Assembly: GCF_907163085.1 (NCBI RefSeq)
Contig: NZ_CAJQTX010000002.1
Span: 248,001-312,000 of the forward strand
DNA: 64,000 bases
From: Candidatus Accumulibacter sp. ACC003
GTDB lineage: Bacteria; Pseudomonadota; Gammaproteobacteria; Burkholderiales; Rhodocyclaceae
Reading direction: 5' to 3'
The translations under genes and the position numbers were made by a program. Position 1 is the first letter of the stretch, and the number at the start of each line of letters is the position of its first letter. Below, piece by piece: positions 30,892-38,216 of the stretch. The notes beneath the pieces are model-generated. The model saw only the letters and a program-made list of their open reading frames with translations, did no database searches and was not told where the DNA came from.

Positions 30892-32034
30892 ATGGCAAAG
30901 AACATTGTCTTTTGTGCCGACGGGACGTGGAACAACCCCGACCAGGATGCCGACGCCGACCATACCGCCGACCCCACGAACGTCTACAAGCTGTTCCTGT
31001 GCCTGGCCGGAACGCTGTCGAGCGACTCCTTGCGGCAGGCCGACGAGCAGGAAAAGGTCCTGACCGGCGGCGCGATCGAGCAGGTCGCCAAATACATTCA
31101 CGGCGTCGGCGATTCCCGCAATCCGATCAAGAAGTTGATGGGAGGAGCTTTCGGCGCAGGCATCATTTCGCGTGTCGTCCGAGGCTATACGTTCATTTCG
31201 CGGAACTACGAACCGGGAGCGAACATTTTCATTACCGGCTTCAGTCGGGGTGCCTACACGGCGCGCGCGCTGGCGGGGCTGATCGTATCGCAGGGGCTGC
31301 TGACGAGAAAGCTGACCGAAGACAAGGAGCAAGCCTACCGGCTGGGTGCCGAGGCGTGGTATGGCTACCGCAAGACGACCATCAAACCGTCGAGTCTGCA
31401 CGGGCTAGCGGAAATCGCTGCCGATCTGCCGGCCTTCCTTTCGCGCGACAGGCTCGCGCCGACGGACCGCGTGCCGGTCGACCGCCTGGCGGCCGTCGCC
31501 GTATGGGATACTGTCGGCGCGCTGGGCATTCCGACCTATGCGGGTGGCAAGCACGTGGACACCTTCCAGTTTGCCGATACCAGGCTGAGCGAGAAAGTAG
31601 GCCACGGTTTTCACGCGGTTTCGCTCGACGAGCGCCGCAATGACTTCACGCCGACGCTGTGGGATCAGGCAGACAATGTGACGCAGGTGCTTTTCCCGGG
31701 TGCTCACGCCGACGTTGGCGGCGGTTACCCGGTGGCCAATCACGAGAGTGGCCTGTCGGATGGCGCCTTGCAGTGGATGCTCGACCGCCTGCAGGCGACT
31801 GGCGTTCTGCTGGCCAGCGCGCCAGCGTGGCCGATTGCGCCGAACCCGGCCGGCACCGCCCACCAGCCCTGGCAGCACAGGCCGTGGACACTTCCCGGCG
31901 TCTCGCTCGGGGCGAGGAGTTTTCCACCAGGGACGCCCGCGGACCCATCGATTGCCGCGCGTCGCGGCGCCGGCAAAGTCGTTGCGGAACCCGGCGAAGC
32001 CGCCCGGCCTTATCAACCGGCAAACCTGCCATGA
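30892..32034 (+). CDS. DUF2235 alpha/beta hydrolase (putative phospholipase/esterase)
   Basis: 380 residues. The start KNIVFCADGTWNNPDQD and the nucleophile elbow ITGFSRGAYTARAL (Ser118) identify the DUF2235 hydrolase family, which includes type VI secretion Tle1-type phospholipases and stand-alone enzymes. Later conserved pieces are VAVWDTVGALG (acid residue) and FPGAHADVGGGYP (His). The catalytic triad looks intact. No VgrG, PAAR or immunity gene is visible next to it. It follows the lysozyme-like gene by 127 bp and ends only about 30 bp before a decayed DUF2782-thrB fragment. Confidence 0.85.
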   Translation: MAKNIVFCADGTWNNPDQDADADHTADPTNVYKLFLCLAGTLSSDSLRQADEQEKVLTGGAIEQVAKYIHGVGDSRNPIKKLMGGAFGAGIISRVVRGYTFISRNYEPGANIFITGFSRGAYTARALAGLIVSQGLLTRKLTEDKEQAYRLGAEAWYGYRKTTIKPSSLHGLAEIAADLPAFLSRDRLAPTDRVPVDRLAAVAVWDTVGALGIPTYAGGKHVDTFQFADTRLSEKVGHGFHAVSLDERRNDFTPTLWDQADNVTQVLFPGAHADVGGGYPVANHESGLSDGALQWMLDRLQATGVLLASAPAWPIAPNPAGTAHQPWQHRPWTLPGVSLGARSFPPGTPADPSIAARRGAGKVVAEPGEAARPYQPANLP

Positions 32035-32065
32035 CGCGCCAGGAACATCGCCACCTGGCGCACCG

Positions 32066-32385
32066 CCGCCGCTGCCGGGAATCCTGCCACTGGCGACCGC
32101 TCCGCTCGACGAGAGCCTGGTTGATCCGGTGATGACGATCAAGAAGCGCGTAGGCAACAGCCGCGAAGAGCAACGCATCACCGGCAAACTCGACAGGATC
32201 GTCGTGACTCCGAGCACGGCGTGATTCACGCTGACCGCCTTCACGACAACGCACTGTTTGCCGGCGACCGCCTCAGCGGCGTCCTCAACTTCCATTTCGC
32301 CAGCGTCGACGACCTGCTGTTCGACCTCGCGGTCACGGCCAATGACTGGAGCGCGCCGCCCGGCGGCGCGCTCGACGAATCGATG
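32066..32385 (+). pseudogene. Decayed second copy of DUF2782 fused to thrB middle part
   Basis: Bases 32066-32222 align with the intact DUF2782 gene at about 27445-27606 (shared CTCGACGAGAGCC, ATGACGATCAAGAAGCGCG-like and ATCGTCGTGACTCC segments). Bases 32222-32385 align with the middle of thrB at about 28343-28505 (GCGACCGCCTCAGCGGCGTC, GACCTCGCGGTCAC). The joint falls at CACGGCGT, a short sequence similar in both genes, so the thrB 5' end and DUF2782 3' end were lost by deletion. There is no signal peptide and no complete frame. Identity looks high but clearly below 100 percent, so the copy is old or came from a relative. Confidence 0.85.
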
Positions 32386-33020
32386 GCGACGATGGAACGA
32401 TCCATATCGCGCATTGATCGCTCCATGCGGGCGATGCACCGATGGCTACGGAAGTACGAGCGCCGGATCAAAAAATATCAGCACTGGCTCGGCAAGGATG
32501 AAGAATGGACCAGAAAGATTGAAGCGTGATCGACGCGCATGCAGCGGCAGATCGATCCGATCCAGGCTTCGCTGGCGGCGATCTGCACGTTTATCGAAAA
32601 CAGCCAGCGATCACCGTCGCGCAGCGAAGTTTTCATCGCCGCGATGAAGCAATCGCCGCCGACGATCGACGGCTCGCCTGACGGCGTCCAGGCCTCGACT
32701 CGCGCCGTTCGAATGCCTGGCGCCCGAGCCGGCGAAAGCCAGTGCCACCTGCTCGCCGGAAGCTGCGCGAGGAATCGCGCGTTCACGACAAGGCGTCCGA
32801 CGACGACGGCCGCTGCTGCGGCAGGATTGCAGTGCCATGAGTTCGAACTGGGCGATCGAGGCGTGTTCTTTGCGCTCGTGCCATGAACATTCTAATGTTG
32901 GTGAGGTTCTGGGCGTCGCGCTTGCCTTCACTCCGCGCCCAAGTGCCCTGCCGCACGACCCCTTTGACCAAACCGCGTCGTTGGACGTTTCGACAATCGA
33001 CCAAAACGGTGAACGACGCG
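32386..33020. other. Gene-poor remnant region
   Basis: No supported gene. The frame that carries the thrB fragment runs on to 32529 and would encode a short, charged helical stretch (MERSISRIDRSMRAMH and onward), rich in Arg, Lys and aromatic residues, but it has no ribosome site of its own and looks like readthrough of debris. The remainder shows no conserved coding pattern in any frame that I recognise. Confidence 0.5.
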
Positions 33021-33066
33021 GTCAGGTCTTTGTCCGCCGTGCCTTGGGCAAAAGTCAAGACCTGAC
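33021..33066. repeat. REP-like hairpin element, intact copy
   Basis: Perfect 10-bp inverted repeat GTCAGGTCTT (33021-33030) and AAGACCTGAC (33057-33066) with a 26-bp loop. A related but degenerate copy lies at 34711-34751. It resembles the scattered palindromes linked to REP-associated transposases, from memory. Confidence 0.6.
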
Positions 33067-33088
33067 CCCTTTGTATGCTTTTCAAGGA

Positions 33089-33319
33089 TCGGAGCTTCCC
33101 CGCGGCGTCGGGATGCTTCCCGGATGCGTTGGGATACTTCCACGAGGTGTCGGGATACTTCCACGAGGTGTCGGGATGCTCCCCGGATGCGTCGGGATGC
33201 TTCCATGAGGTGTCGGGATGCTCCCCGGATGCGTCACGATGCTTCAACGAGGCGTCACGATGCTTCCCTGATGCGTCACGATGCTTCAACGAGGCGTCAC
33301 GATGCTTCCCCGATGCCTG
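33089..33319. repeat. 21-bp tandem repeat array, about 11 units
   Basis: Eleven consecutive 21-bp units with no spacer; typical units are GGGATGCTCCCCGGATGCGTC, shown here by its halves GGGATGCTCC and CCGGATGCGTC, and ACGATGCTTC plus AACGAGGCGTC. Two unit types alternate in places, which suggests growth by duplication of 42-bp pairs. Because 21 is a multiple of three, all frames stay open and give 7-residue repeats, for example KHRDASG and EHPDTSW on the minus strand, CFPDAS/CFNEAS on the plus strand. Confidence 0.9.
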
Positions 33320-33515
33320 CGGCCGCCTCCCTGCTCATCCAGTGGCCGATTCGGCAGGAGAGATTGCCGGCACGGATCAAGCTGTGCGCATTATCGGCGT
33401 CAAAGACCAGGTCATCGCCCAATTCGGGCCCAATTCCGACCAGGTCGCCTCGCTGGGCCTGAAGAAGAAATCCGAGCGCAAGTCACCGGCCCGCGCCAGC
33501 AAACCTGCCGCGTAG
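33320..33515 (+). pseudogene. Possible 3' remnant of a hypothetical gene
   Basis: The plus-strand frame that reads through the tandem repeats continues for about 65 codons after them, with a plausible protein-like end (VKDQVIAQFGPNSDQVASLG, then a Lys/Arg/Ser-rich tail KKKSERKSP and a stop at 33515). The basic tail and FGPNSD segment look like a real C-terminus whose 5' part is missing or replaced by the repeat. I know no family name for it. Confidence 0.35.
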
Positions 33516-33647
33516 ATCGGCGCCTGTGATTTGGCACGCGTTCAGGATGGCCGAACACAGGGGAGGCGGGGAACAGGCGGAAACAGCGGACGCACCACGG
33601 TTTTCCGGAGCCAGGATCGCATTAAGGACGTCCAAAACTCGGTTCTA

Positions 33648-33708
33648 AACCGTGATCTGTCCCCGAATCTCGCCCGAATCTCCGAACCGTGGTCTGTCCC
33701 CGAATCTC
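33648..33708. repeat. Two 24-bp direct repeats
   Basis: AACCGTGATCTGTCCCC followed by GAATCTC at 33648-33671 recurs with one mismatch (GTGGTCTG) at 33685-33708. The inverse form, GGGGACAGACCACGG, resembles a widespread REP-type sequence from memory. The pair lies between the debris region and the PEP-CTERM terminator. Confidence 0.6.
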
Positions 33709-33760
33709 ATCCCTTTGAACAAACCGCGCCGCGCGTATGACCCCGTCGTGCGGGATCCGG

Positions 33761-33790
33761 AAAAAACAAGACCCCGCCGAAGCGGGGTCT
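33761..33790 (-). terminator. Rho-independent terminator of the PEP-CTERM gene
   Basis: On the minus strand a perfect 9-bp stem (AGACCCCGC / GCGGGGTCT) with a 4-base loop is followed by TTGTTTTTTCC. It begins 19 bp after the stop codon of the PEP-CTERM gene. Confidence 0.9.
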
Positions 33791-33808
33791 GTGGCCGTAA
33801 TTGCGACA

Positions 33809-34474
33809 CTACGCTTTCTTGCGGCGTCCGAATCCGAGGCCGGCCAGGCCAAGACCGAGAAGGGCAAGACTGGCGGGCTCGGGAACCGCACCGGGATCGA
33901 CTTTGGTGACCGTGAAATCGATGTTGTCGATCGCGGTGTCGTAGGAGTCGGGGCCAAAATAGATGTAAATACCGGAACTTGACGTATAGGGCCCGGAGAT
34001 AGACACATGCCCCGACTGTGGGAATGTCAGGGTAGCGTTATAGAGTGGCGCGTTATTTCCGTCCTCAATCGTGACGACGGTCGTGTAGTTCTGGAAATAC
34101 CCACCCCCGTCGAAACCATTCAGCGTCACTTGATATCCTGCAAGTGGCTTCAGGAAGACACCCGCTGCACCCGCAGCAACGGTCGCCCCGTAGATGACAT
34201 TTGTCAGGTTACCGTAATTAGAGTTAAACCAAAGCATCCTACCGCTGGGCATACCCCAGTTGGCGCCGATCCCGGTATTGTTGTTGTACTGGACGTCAAG
34301 CTGGCCGACGACGTCACCGTAAGTTTGGTCGACCGGGCGCCCTTGGGTGCAAGCAGAGCCGCCATCGCAAATATCACCATCGAAAGTCAGTACATAGGCG
34401 TTGGCTCCGCTAGCGACCACAGTGAGGCTGGCGATAGTGGCCGCCACTGCCAGCAGTGAGGTTCTGGTCTTCAT
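33809..34474 (-). CDS. PEP-CTERM sorting-domain exported protein
   Basis: 221 residues. A signal peptide (MKTRTSLLAVAATIASLTVV, cleavage after ANA) is followed by a beta-rich, Gly/Asn/Tyr-rich body with one Cys pair (CDGGSAC). The C-terminus is a textbook PEP-CTERM: VPEPASLALLGLGLAGLGF then RRKKA. Exosortase would cut at PEP and the protein would be displayed or released with exopolysaccharide. No exosortase is in the window. AAGGGG precedes the ATG. A sigma-54-type promoter lies 73-87 bp upstream. Base use is less GC-rich than in the neighbours. Confidence 0.95.
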   Translation of the reverse strand: MKTRTSLLAVAATIASLTVVASGANAYVLTFDGDICDGGSACTQGRPVDQTYGDVVGQLDVQYNNNTGIGANWGMPSGRMLWFNSNYGNLTNVIYGATVAAGAAGVFLKPLAGYQVTLNGFDGGGYFQNYTTVVTIEDGNNAPLYNATLTFPQSGHVSISGPYTSSSGIYIYFGPDSYDTAIDNIDFTVTKVDPGAVPEPASLALLGLGLAGLGFGRRKKA

Positions 34475-34546
34475 GTGTGCAACCCCTTTCTTGAGGAAAA
34501 TAGTGGCCGGCCTGAAAGGTCGGAATGGTGCTACGCAGATCCCAAA

Positions 34547-34561
34547 GCAGAACTTGTGCCA
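34547..34561 (-). promoter_or_regulatory. Sigma-54 (RpoN) promoter for the PEP-CTERM gene
   Basis: On the minus strand TGGCACAAGTTCTGC matches the -24/-12 consensus TGGCACGnnnnTTGC at all but two places, with correct spacing between GG and GC. It predicts a transcript start near 34535, giving a leader of about 60 bases. PEP-CTERM genes are known to be controlled by the PrsK/PrsR-RpoN system in floc-forming betaproteobacteria. Confidence 0.75.
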
Positions 34562-34794
34562 CTTAGCAAAATTTCGACGTTTATTGGCTAAGAAACAGAT
34601 GGTTAGGAACTTCCGCTCCTAGTGGTCCCTGCCCGGCCAGGAGCCTTGGTGTAAAGAATTCCGACACTTCCGCTTGACACTGGGGGAAAAGTAGTGTTGT
34701 TCGCGGGCTAGCAGGTCTTTTCCCGTGCCTTTGGCAAAAGTCGAGACCGGCCCCCTTCGCCTCTGCGCACGGTACCGCCATCGGCGGCATGTTC
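34562..34794. other. Upstream region of the PEP-CTERM gene
   Basis: No gene seen. The stretch is AT-richer next to the sigma-54 site and would be where an enhancer-binding activator binds; no clear palindromic site stands out. The degenerate REP-like element lies at its far end. Confidence 0.4.
34711..34751. repeat. REP-like hairpin element, degenerate copy
   Basis: GCAGGTCTTTT, then GTGCCTTTGGCAAAAGTCGAGACCGGC, follows the same order as the intact copy at 33021-33066 (shared core GGCAAAAGTC), but the arms no longer pair fully. Confidence 0.5.
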
Positions 34795-34935
34795 GCCCGC
34801 TTGCAGCGCGACAAAGTCCCCATCAGCAGGCGCAGCGACCCGGCGAGCTGATCGCCGAGCACCACCCCGACGCCTACCGAGCGATCATGCGGGCGCACAT
34901 CGCCAACGGCAGCACCTGCCCCTGGCGACGATGAC
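34795..34935 (+). pseudogene. Decayed thrB fragment with internal deletion
   Basis: Bases 34800-34850 match thrB around 28283-28334 (CATCAGCAGGCGCAGCG is identical). From there to 34935 the sequence matches the very end of thrB, 28643-28738 (GACGCCTACCGA, ATCGCCA-CGGCAG, TGCCCCTGGCGA, then the stop). The junction is at CCGGCGAnCTG, which occurs at both places in the intact gene, so about 310 bp were deleted between short direct repeats. It lies 230 bp before the BPSS1780 gene. Confidence 0.85.
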
Positions 34936-35162
34936 CGAACACCGTGATCTGGCGGAAGAAGACGATTTTGCAGCACGTGACGAAATCCGCAAGCCGATCA
35001 AGCGTATCCTAGTGAGCCGCCGGAGCAGCGCCGACGACTGCCGTGGCAGCCCGGCGCGAATCCTGGCAGCGCTGGCGTCCGGCGCAGCGCACGCGTTCCT
35101 TGCCTCGTCAGCGGCGGGCCGCTAGCATCTGATTTATCAACCTCTTCGATACGAGGATCGTC
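34936..35162. other. Intergenic region before the BPSS1780 genes
   Basis: No supported gene. A short open frame continues from the thrB remnant (ARDEIRKPIKRILVS) to 35125 but shows no family features. The promoter for the membrane-protein pair should be near 35100-35150; no consensus pair is evident. Confidence 0.4.
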
Positions 35163-35900
35163 ATGCAAGCGTTCCCGATACCGGCGCCGCGGTTCACCGG
35201 CGGCAGCCGCCGCGTCGACGCCGGCAGCGCCTGGAACTGGCTCACGCAGGGCTGGGCCATGTTCATCGCCCATCCCGGCACCTGGATAGCGATGATGGTC
35301 ATTCTGATCGTCATCTATCTGGGGCTGGCGATCGTGCCACTGGTGGGGCAACTGGCGGCGCACGTGCTCACCCCGGTTCTTGCCGGCGGCATGCTGATCG
35401 CCTGTCAGAAGGTTGCGGACGAACAGACGCCGGCAATCGCCGACCTTTTCGCCGGCTTCCAGCGCAGCACCGGCGCGCTGGCGACGCTCGGCGTGCTGTA
35501 CATGCTGGGCATGCTGGCAGTCTTTCTGGTCATCGTGCTGCTGGCCGGTGGCGGCCTCGCTGGTGGCATGATGCTCAACCAGTCGCTCGCAGCCGGCATC
35601 GCCGTCGGCAGCCTGTTGCTGGCCATGCTGCTCGGGATGCTACTGACGGTACCGCTGTTGATGGCCATCTGGTTCGCGCCGGCGCTGGTCGTTTTCAACG
35701 GCATGCAGCCGGTCGACGCGCTCAAGGCCAGCTTCAACGCCTGCCTGAAGAACGTCCTGGTGTTCACGGTCTACGGTCTGTTCACCATGGTGCTGTGCTT
35801 TTTCGCCGCACTGCCCGTCGGCTTGGGGTTTCTGGTCCTTGGGCCGGTACTCGCCGGCTCCGTGTATGCTTCCTACAAAGATATCTTCCTGGCCACCTGA
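35163..35900 (+). CDS. BPSS1780-type membrane protein (first of two)
   Basis: 245 residues with five to six hydrophobic helices. The N-terminal soluble start (PIPAPRFTGGSRRVDAGSAW) followed by W-x-x-QGWAMFIAHPGTW is typical of BPSS1780-family membrane proteins of unknown function. The segment FNGMQPVDALKASFNACLKN before a helix, and the C-terminal LAGSVYASYKDIF, are also characteristic. It is paired with a homologous gene 17 bp downstream, so the two probably form one complex or arose by duplication. Confidence 0.82.
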   Translation: MQAFPIPAPRFTGGSRRVDAGSAWNWLTQGWAMFIAHPGTWIAMMVILIVIYLGLAIVPLVGQLAAHVLTPVLAGGMLIACQKVADEQTPAIADLFAGFQRSTGALATLGVLYMLGMLAVFLVIVLLAGGGLAGGMMLNQSLAAGIAVGSLLLAMLLGMLLTVPLLMAIWFAPALVVFNGMQPVDALKASFNACLKNVLVFTVYGLFTMVLCFFAALPVGLGFLVLGPVLAGSVYASYKDIFLAT

Positions 35901-35917
35901 GCGCCCGACGACAAATC

Positions 35918-36691
35918 ATGCAAGCACTGACTCTTCCCGCCGCGCACGGCTGGCGCTGGCTCAACGACGGCTTCCGCCTGTTCCGCAAGAACCACCTGCT
36001 GCTGACCTTTTTGGTCGTCAGCTACTGGCTGCTGATGGCGCTGGTGAACGTCATCCCGGTGCTCGGCACGATCGCCACGACGCTGTGCATCCCGGCGTTC
36101 TCGGTCAGCCTGATGAACGCCTGCCGCAACATCGATCGCGGCGTCCCGCTCGCTCCGCAACTGCTGTTCTCGGGTTTCGAAAACAACCTGCGCTCGCTGC
36201 TCTCGCTGGGCGCCATCTATCTGGTGGCGACGGTCGGCATTCTGGCGATCTCGGCGCTGGCCGACGACGGCGCGCTGATGCGCATGATGCTGGCCGGCGA
36301 GAAACCCGATGAGGCGGCGCTGAACAGCGGCAACCTGCTGCTGGCGACGCAGATTGCGCTGCTGCTGCTGTGCCCGCTGGTGATGGCCTACTGGTATGCG
36401 CCGGTGCTCGTCGGCTGGCACGCGCTGTCGCCGGGCAAGGCGCTGTTCTTCAGCTTCGTCGCCTGCCTGCGCAACTGGCGCGCCTTCCTGGTCTACTCGC
36501 TGGCGGTGATGGTCGCGGCGATGCTGGTGCCGCTGCTGCTCGGAGTCGTCGCCGCGCTGCTGCCGAACATCGCCGGGCTGCTGACGGTGCTGATGACCAT
36601 CCTGCTCATTCTGATTCTCGCGCCAACACTGTTTGCCAGCTTCTACGTCAGTTATCGGGACGTTTTCGTGAGCACCAGCGGCGATGCCTGA
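35918..36691 (+). CDS. BPSS1780-type membrane protein (second of two)
   Basis: 257 residues from the ATG at 35918 (MQALTLPAAHGWRWL); the open frame upstream lies inside the previous gene. It shares the layout of its neighbour: GWRWLNDGFRLFRKN before the first helix, a mid segment WHALSPGKALFFSFVACLRN matching the other's late segment, and a C-terminal FASFYVSYRDVF. Function is unknown. Its last 8 bases overlap nadD, which suggests co-transcription with the nadD-rsfS-rlmH-maf run. Confidence 0.82.
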   Translation: MQALTLPAAHGWRWLNDGFRLFRKNHLLLTFLVVSYWLLMALVNVIPVLGTIATTLCIPAFSVSLMNACRNIDRGVPLAPQLLFSGFENNLRSLLSLGAIYLVATVGILAISALADDGALMRMMLAGEKPDEAALNSGNLLLATQIALLLLCPLVMAYWYAPVLVGWHALSPGKALFFSFVACLRNWRAFLVYSLAVMVAAMLVPLLLGVVAALLPNIAGLLTVLMTILLILILAPTLFASFYVSYRDVFVSTSGDA

Positions 36692-37358
36692 GCGGCTACA
36701 CGACAAGCCGCTGGGGATTTTTGGCGGCACCTTCGATCCGGTTCATTTCGGTCACTTGCGTCTCGCCGAAGAGGCCGCCGACCAGCTCGACCTGGCCGGC
36801 GTGCGCTGGATTCCGGCCGGTCAGCCGGCGCTGCGCGAAGCGCCGCAGGTGACCGCGCAGCAACGCCTGGCGATGGTCCGCATGGCCACCGCCGAGAACC
36901 GCAGCTTCGACGTCGATGCCGCCGAAGTGCACGCCGCCCAACCCAGCTACACGGTGCTCACCCTCGAACGCCTGCGCCAGGCCGATCAGTGCGGCGGGCT
37001 GCGGCCGCTGGTCCTGCTGCTCGGTGCCGACGCCTTCACCGCCCTGACCGGCTGGCACCGCTGGCAGTCCTTGCTCGAGCTGGCGCACATCGCCGTCGCC
37101 CATCGACCCGGTTTCCCGATCGACGTCGACGCGCTGCCGGAGGCACTGGCCGCGTGCTGGCGCGAGCGCTTCTGCAGCCACCCGGCGGCGCTGGCCGAAG
37201 CGCCCGCCGGGCGTATCGCCAGCTTCGCGATGACCCAGTTGGCGATTTCGGCGACGCAGATTCGCACGCTCCTGGCCAACGGCCGCAGTCCTCGCTATTT
37301 GCTGCCTGACGAGCTTATCGCTTATATTCGAAACCAACACCTTTACCCGGAGTACTGA
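36684..37358 (+). CDS. nadD: Nicotinate-nucleotide adenylyltransferase
   Basis: 224 residues. The nucleotidyltransferase signature GIFGGTFDPVHFGHLRLAEE is close to the N-terminus, and the C-terminal MTQLAISATQIRTLLANGRS segment carries the conserved SxTxIR. It makes nicotinate adenine dinucleotide from NaMN and ATP in NAD synthesis. It starts inside the end of the second BPSS1780 gene and is followed by rsfS after 7 bp, the usual nadD-rsfS-rlmH order. Confidence 0.96.
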   Translation: MPERLHDKPLGIFGGTFDPVHFGHLRLAEEAADQLDLAGVRWIPAGQPALREAPQVTAQQRLAMVRMATAENRSFDVDAAEVHAAQPSYTVLTLERLRQADQCGGLRPLVLLLGADAFTALTGWHRWQSLLELAHIAVAHRPGFPIDVDALPEALAACWRERFCSHPAALAEAPAGRIASFAMTQLAISATQIRTLLANGRSPRYLLPDELIAYIRNQHLYPEY

Positions 37359-37365
37359 CTTAACA

Positions 37366-37749
37366 ATGAATCTCCCGCAGCTGGAAAAACTCGTCGTCGA
37401 CGCGCTCGAAGACATCAAGGGCCGTGATATCGAGGTCATCAATACCACCCGCCTGACCTCGCTGTTCGACTGTATCGTCGTCGCCTGCGGCGACTCGAAC
37501 CGCCAGGTCAGATCGCTGGCGCGCCATGTTCAGGACAAAGCCCGCGAAGCGGGTGTGCACGTCCTTTCCTGTGAAGGTGAGGAAACGGGCGAGTGGGTCC
37601 TGGTCGACCTCGGCGACATCGTCGTCCATGTCATGCAGCCAGCCGTCCGCAGCTACTACCGGCTCGAAGAGCTGTGGGGTGGCAAAGGCCCGGCACGCGT
37701 TCGGCGGGCGGCAACCGAAGTGCAACAGGTCGCCGCCGGCGAGGAATGA
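37366..37749 (+). CDS. rsfS: Ribosomal silencing factor
   Basis: 127 residues, DUF143 family. The conserved pieces are ALEDIKGRDIEVIN near the N-terminus, FDCIVVACGDSNRQV, and late GEWVLVDLGDIVVHVM with YYRLEELWG. RsfS binds ribosomal protein uL14 and blocks subunit joining when nutrients are short. Its stop overlaps the rlmH start (ATGA). An extension of about 15 residues after the conserved end is Arg/Ala-rich. Confidence 0.96.
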   Translation: MNLPQLEKLVVDALEDIKGRDIEVINTTRLTSLFDCIVVACGDSNRQVRSLARHVQDKAREAGVHVLSCEGEETGEWVLVDLGDIVVHVMQPAVRSYYRLEELWGGKGPARVRRAATEVQQVAAGEE

Positions 37750-38216
37750 AGCTGGCCATTCTCGCCGTCGGCCACAAGCCACCGGCGTGGGTCGCCGAGG
37801 GCTGCGCCGAGTACATCAAGCGGATGCCGCGCGAACTACCGCTGGCGGTCGTCGAGGTCAAGCCGGAAAGCCGCGGCTCGAAAAACCGCGAGCAGCTGCT
37901 GGCCGCCGAGAAGCTCCGCCTGCTGGCGGCACTGCCAACCTACCAGCGAGTCATTATCCTCGACGAGCGTGGCGACGATCTGACGACGCTACAGTTGGCG
38001 CAGCGCCTGCAGGGCTGGATGCGTGCCGGTGGCGCGACAGCCTTCGTCATCGGCGGCGCTGATGGCCTTGACGAGGACCTGAAGCAGCGCGCCGACGAAA
38101 GTATCCGCCTCTCCAGTCTGACGCTGCCGCACGCCCTGGCGCGGCTGTTGCTCTGCGAGCAGCTCTATCGAGCCGGCAGCGTCGTTCGCCAACATCCTTA
38201 CCATCGGGAGGGCTGA
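37746..38216 (+). CDS. rlmH: 23S rRNA (pseudouridine1915-N3)-methyltransferase
   Basis: 156 residues from the ATG at 37746, overlapping the rsfS stop by ATGA; the upstream open frame belongs to the shadow of rsfS. The SPOUT fold is recognised by LDERGDDLTTLQLAQRL, the knot region AFVIGGADGLDEDL, and the C-terminal LLLCEQLYRAGSVVRQHPYH. It methylates pseudouridine 1915 in helix 69 of 23S rRNA on the assembled ribosome. It overlaps maf by one base (TGATG). Confidence 0.97.
   Translation: MKLAILAVGHKPPAWVAEGCAEYIKRMPRELPLAVVEVKPESRGSKNREQLLAAEKLRLLAALPTYQRVIILDERGDDLTTLQLAQRLQGWMRAGGATAFVIGGADGLDEDLKQRADESIRLSSLTLPHALARLLLCEQLYRAGSVVRQHPYHREG

Noticed and set aside
32783-33289. Minus-strand protein with KHRDASG repeats
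   Set aside because: The repeats stay open in every frame because the unit is 21 bp. There is no ribosome site and the non-repeat part has no protein-like pattern.
33089-33319. CRISPR array
   Set aside because: Units are directly adjacent with no unique spacers, and there are no cas genes.
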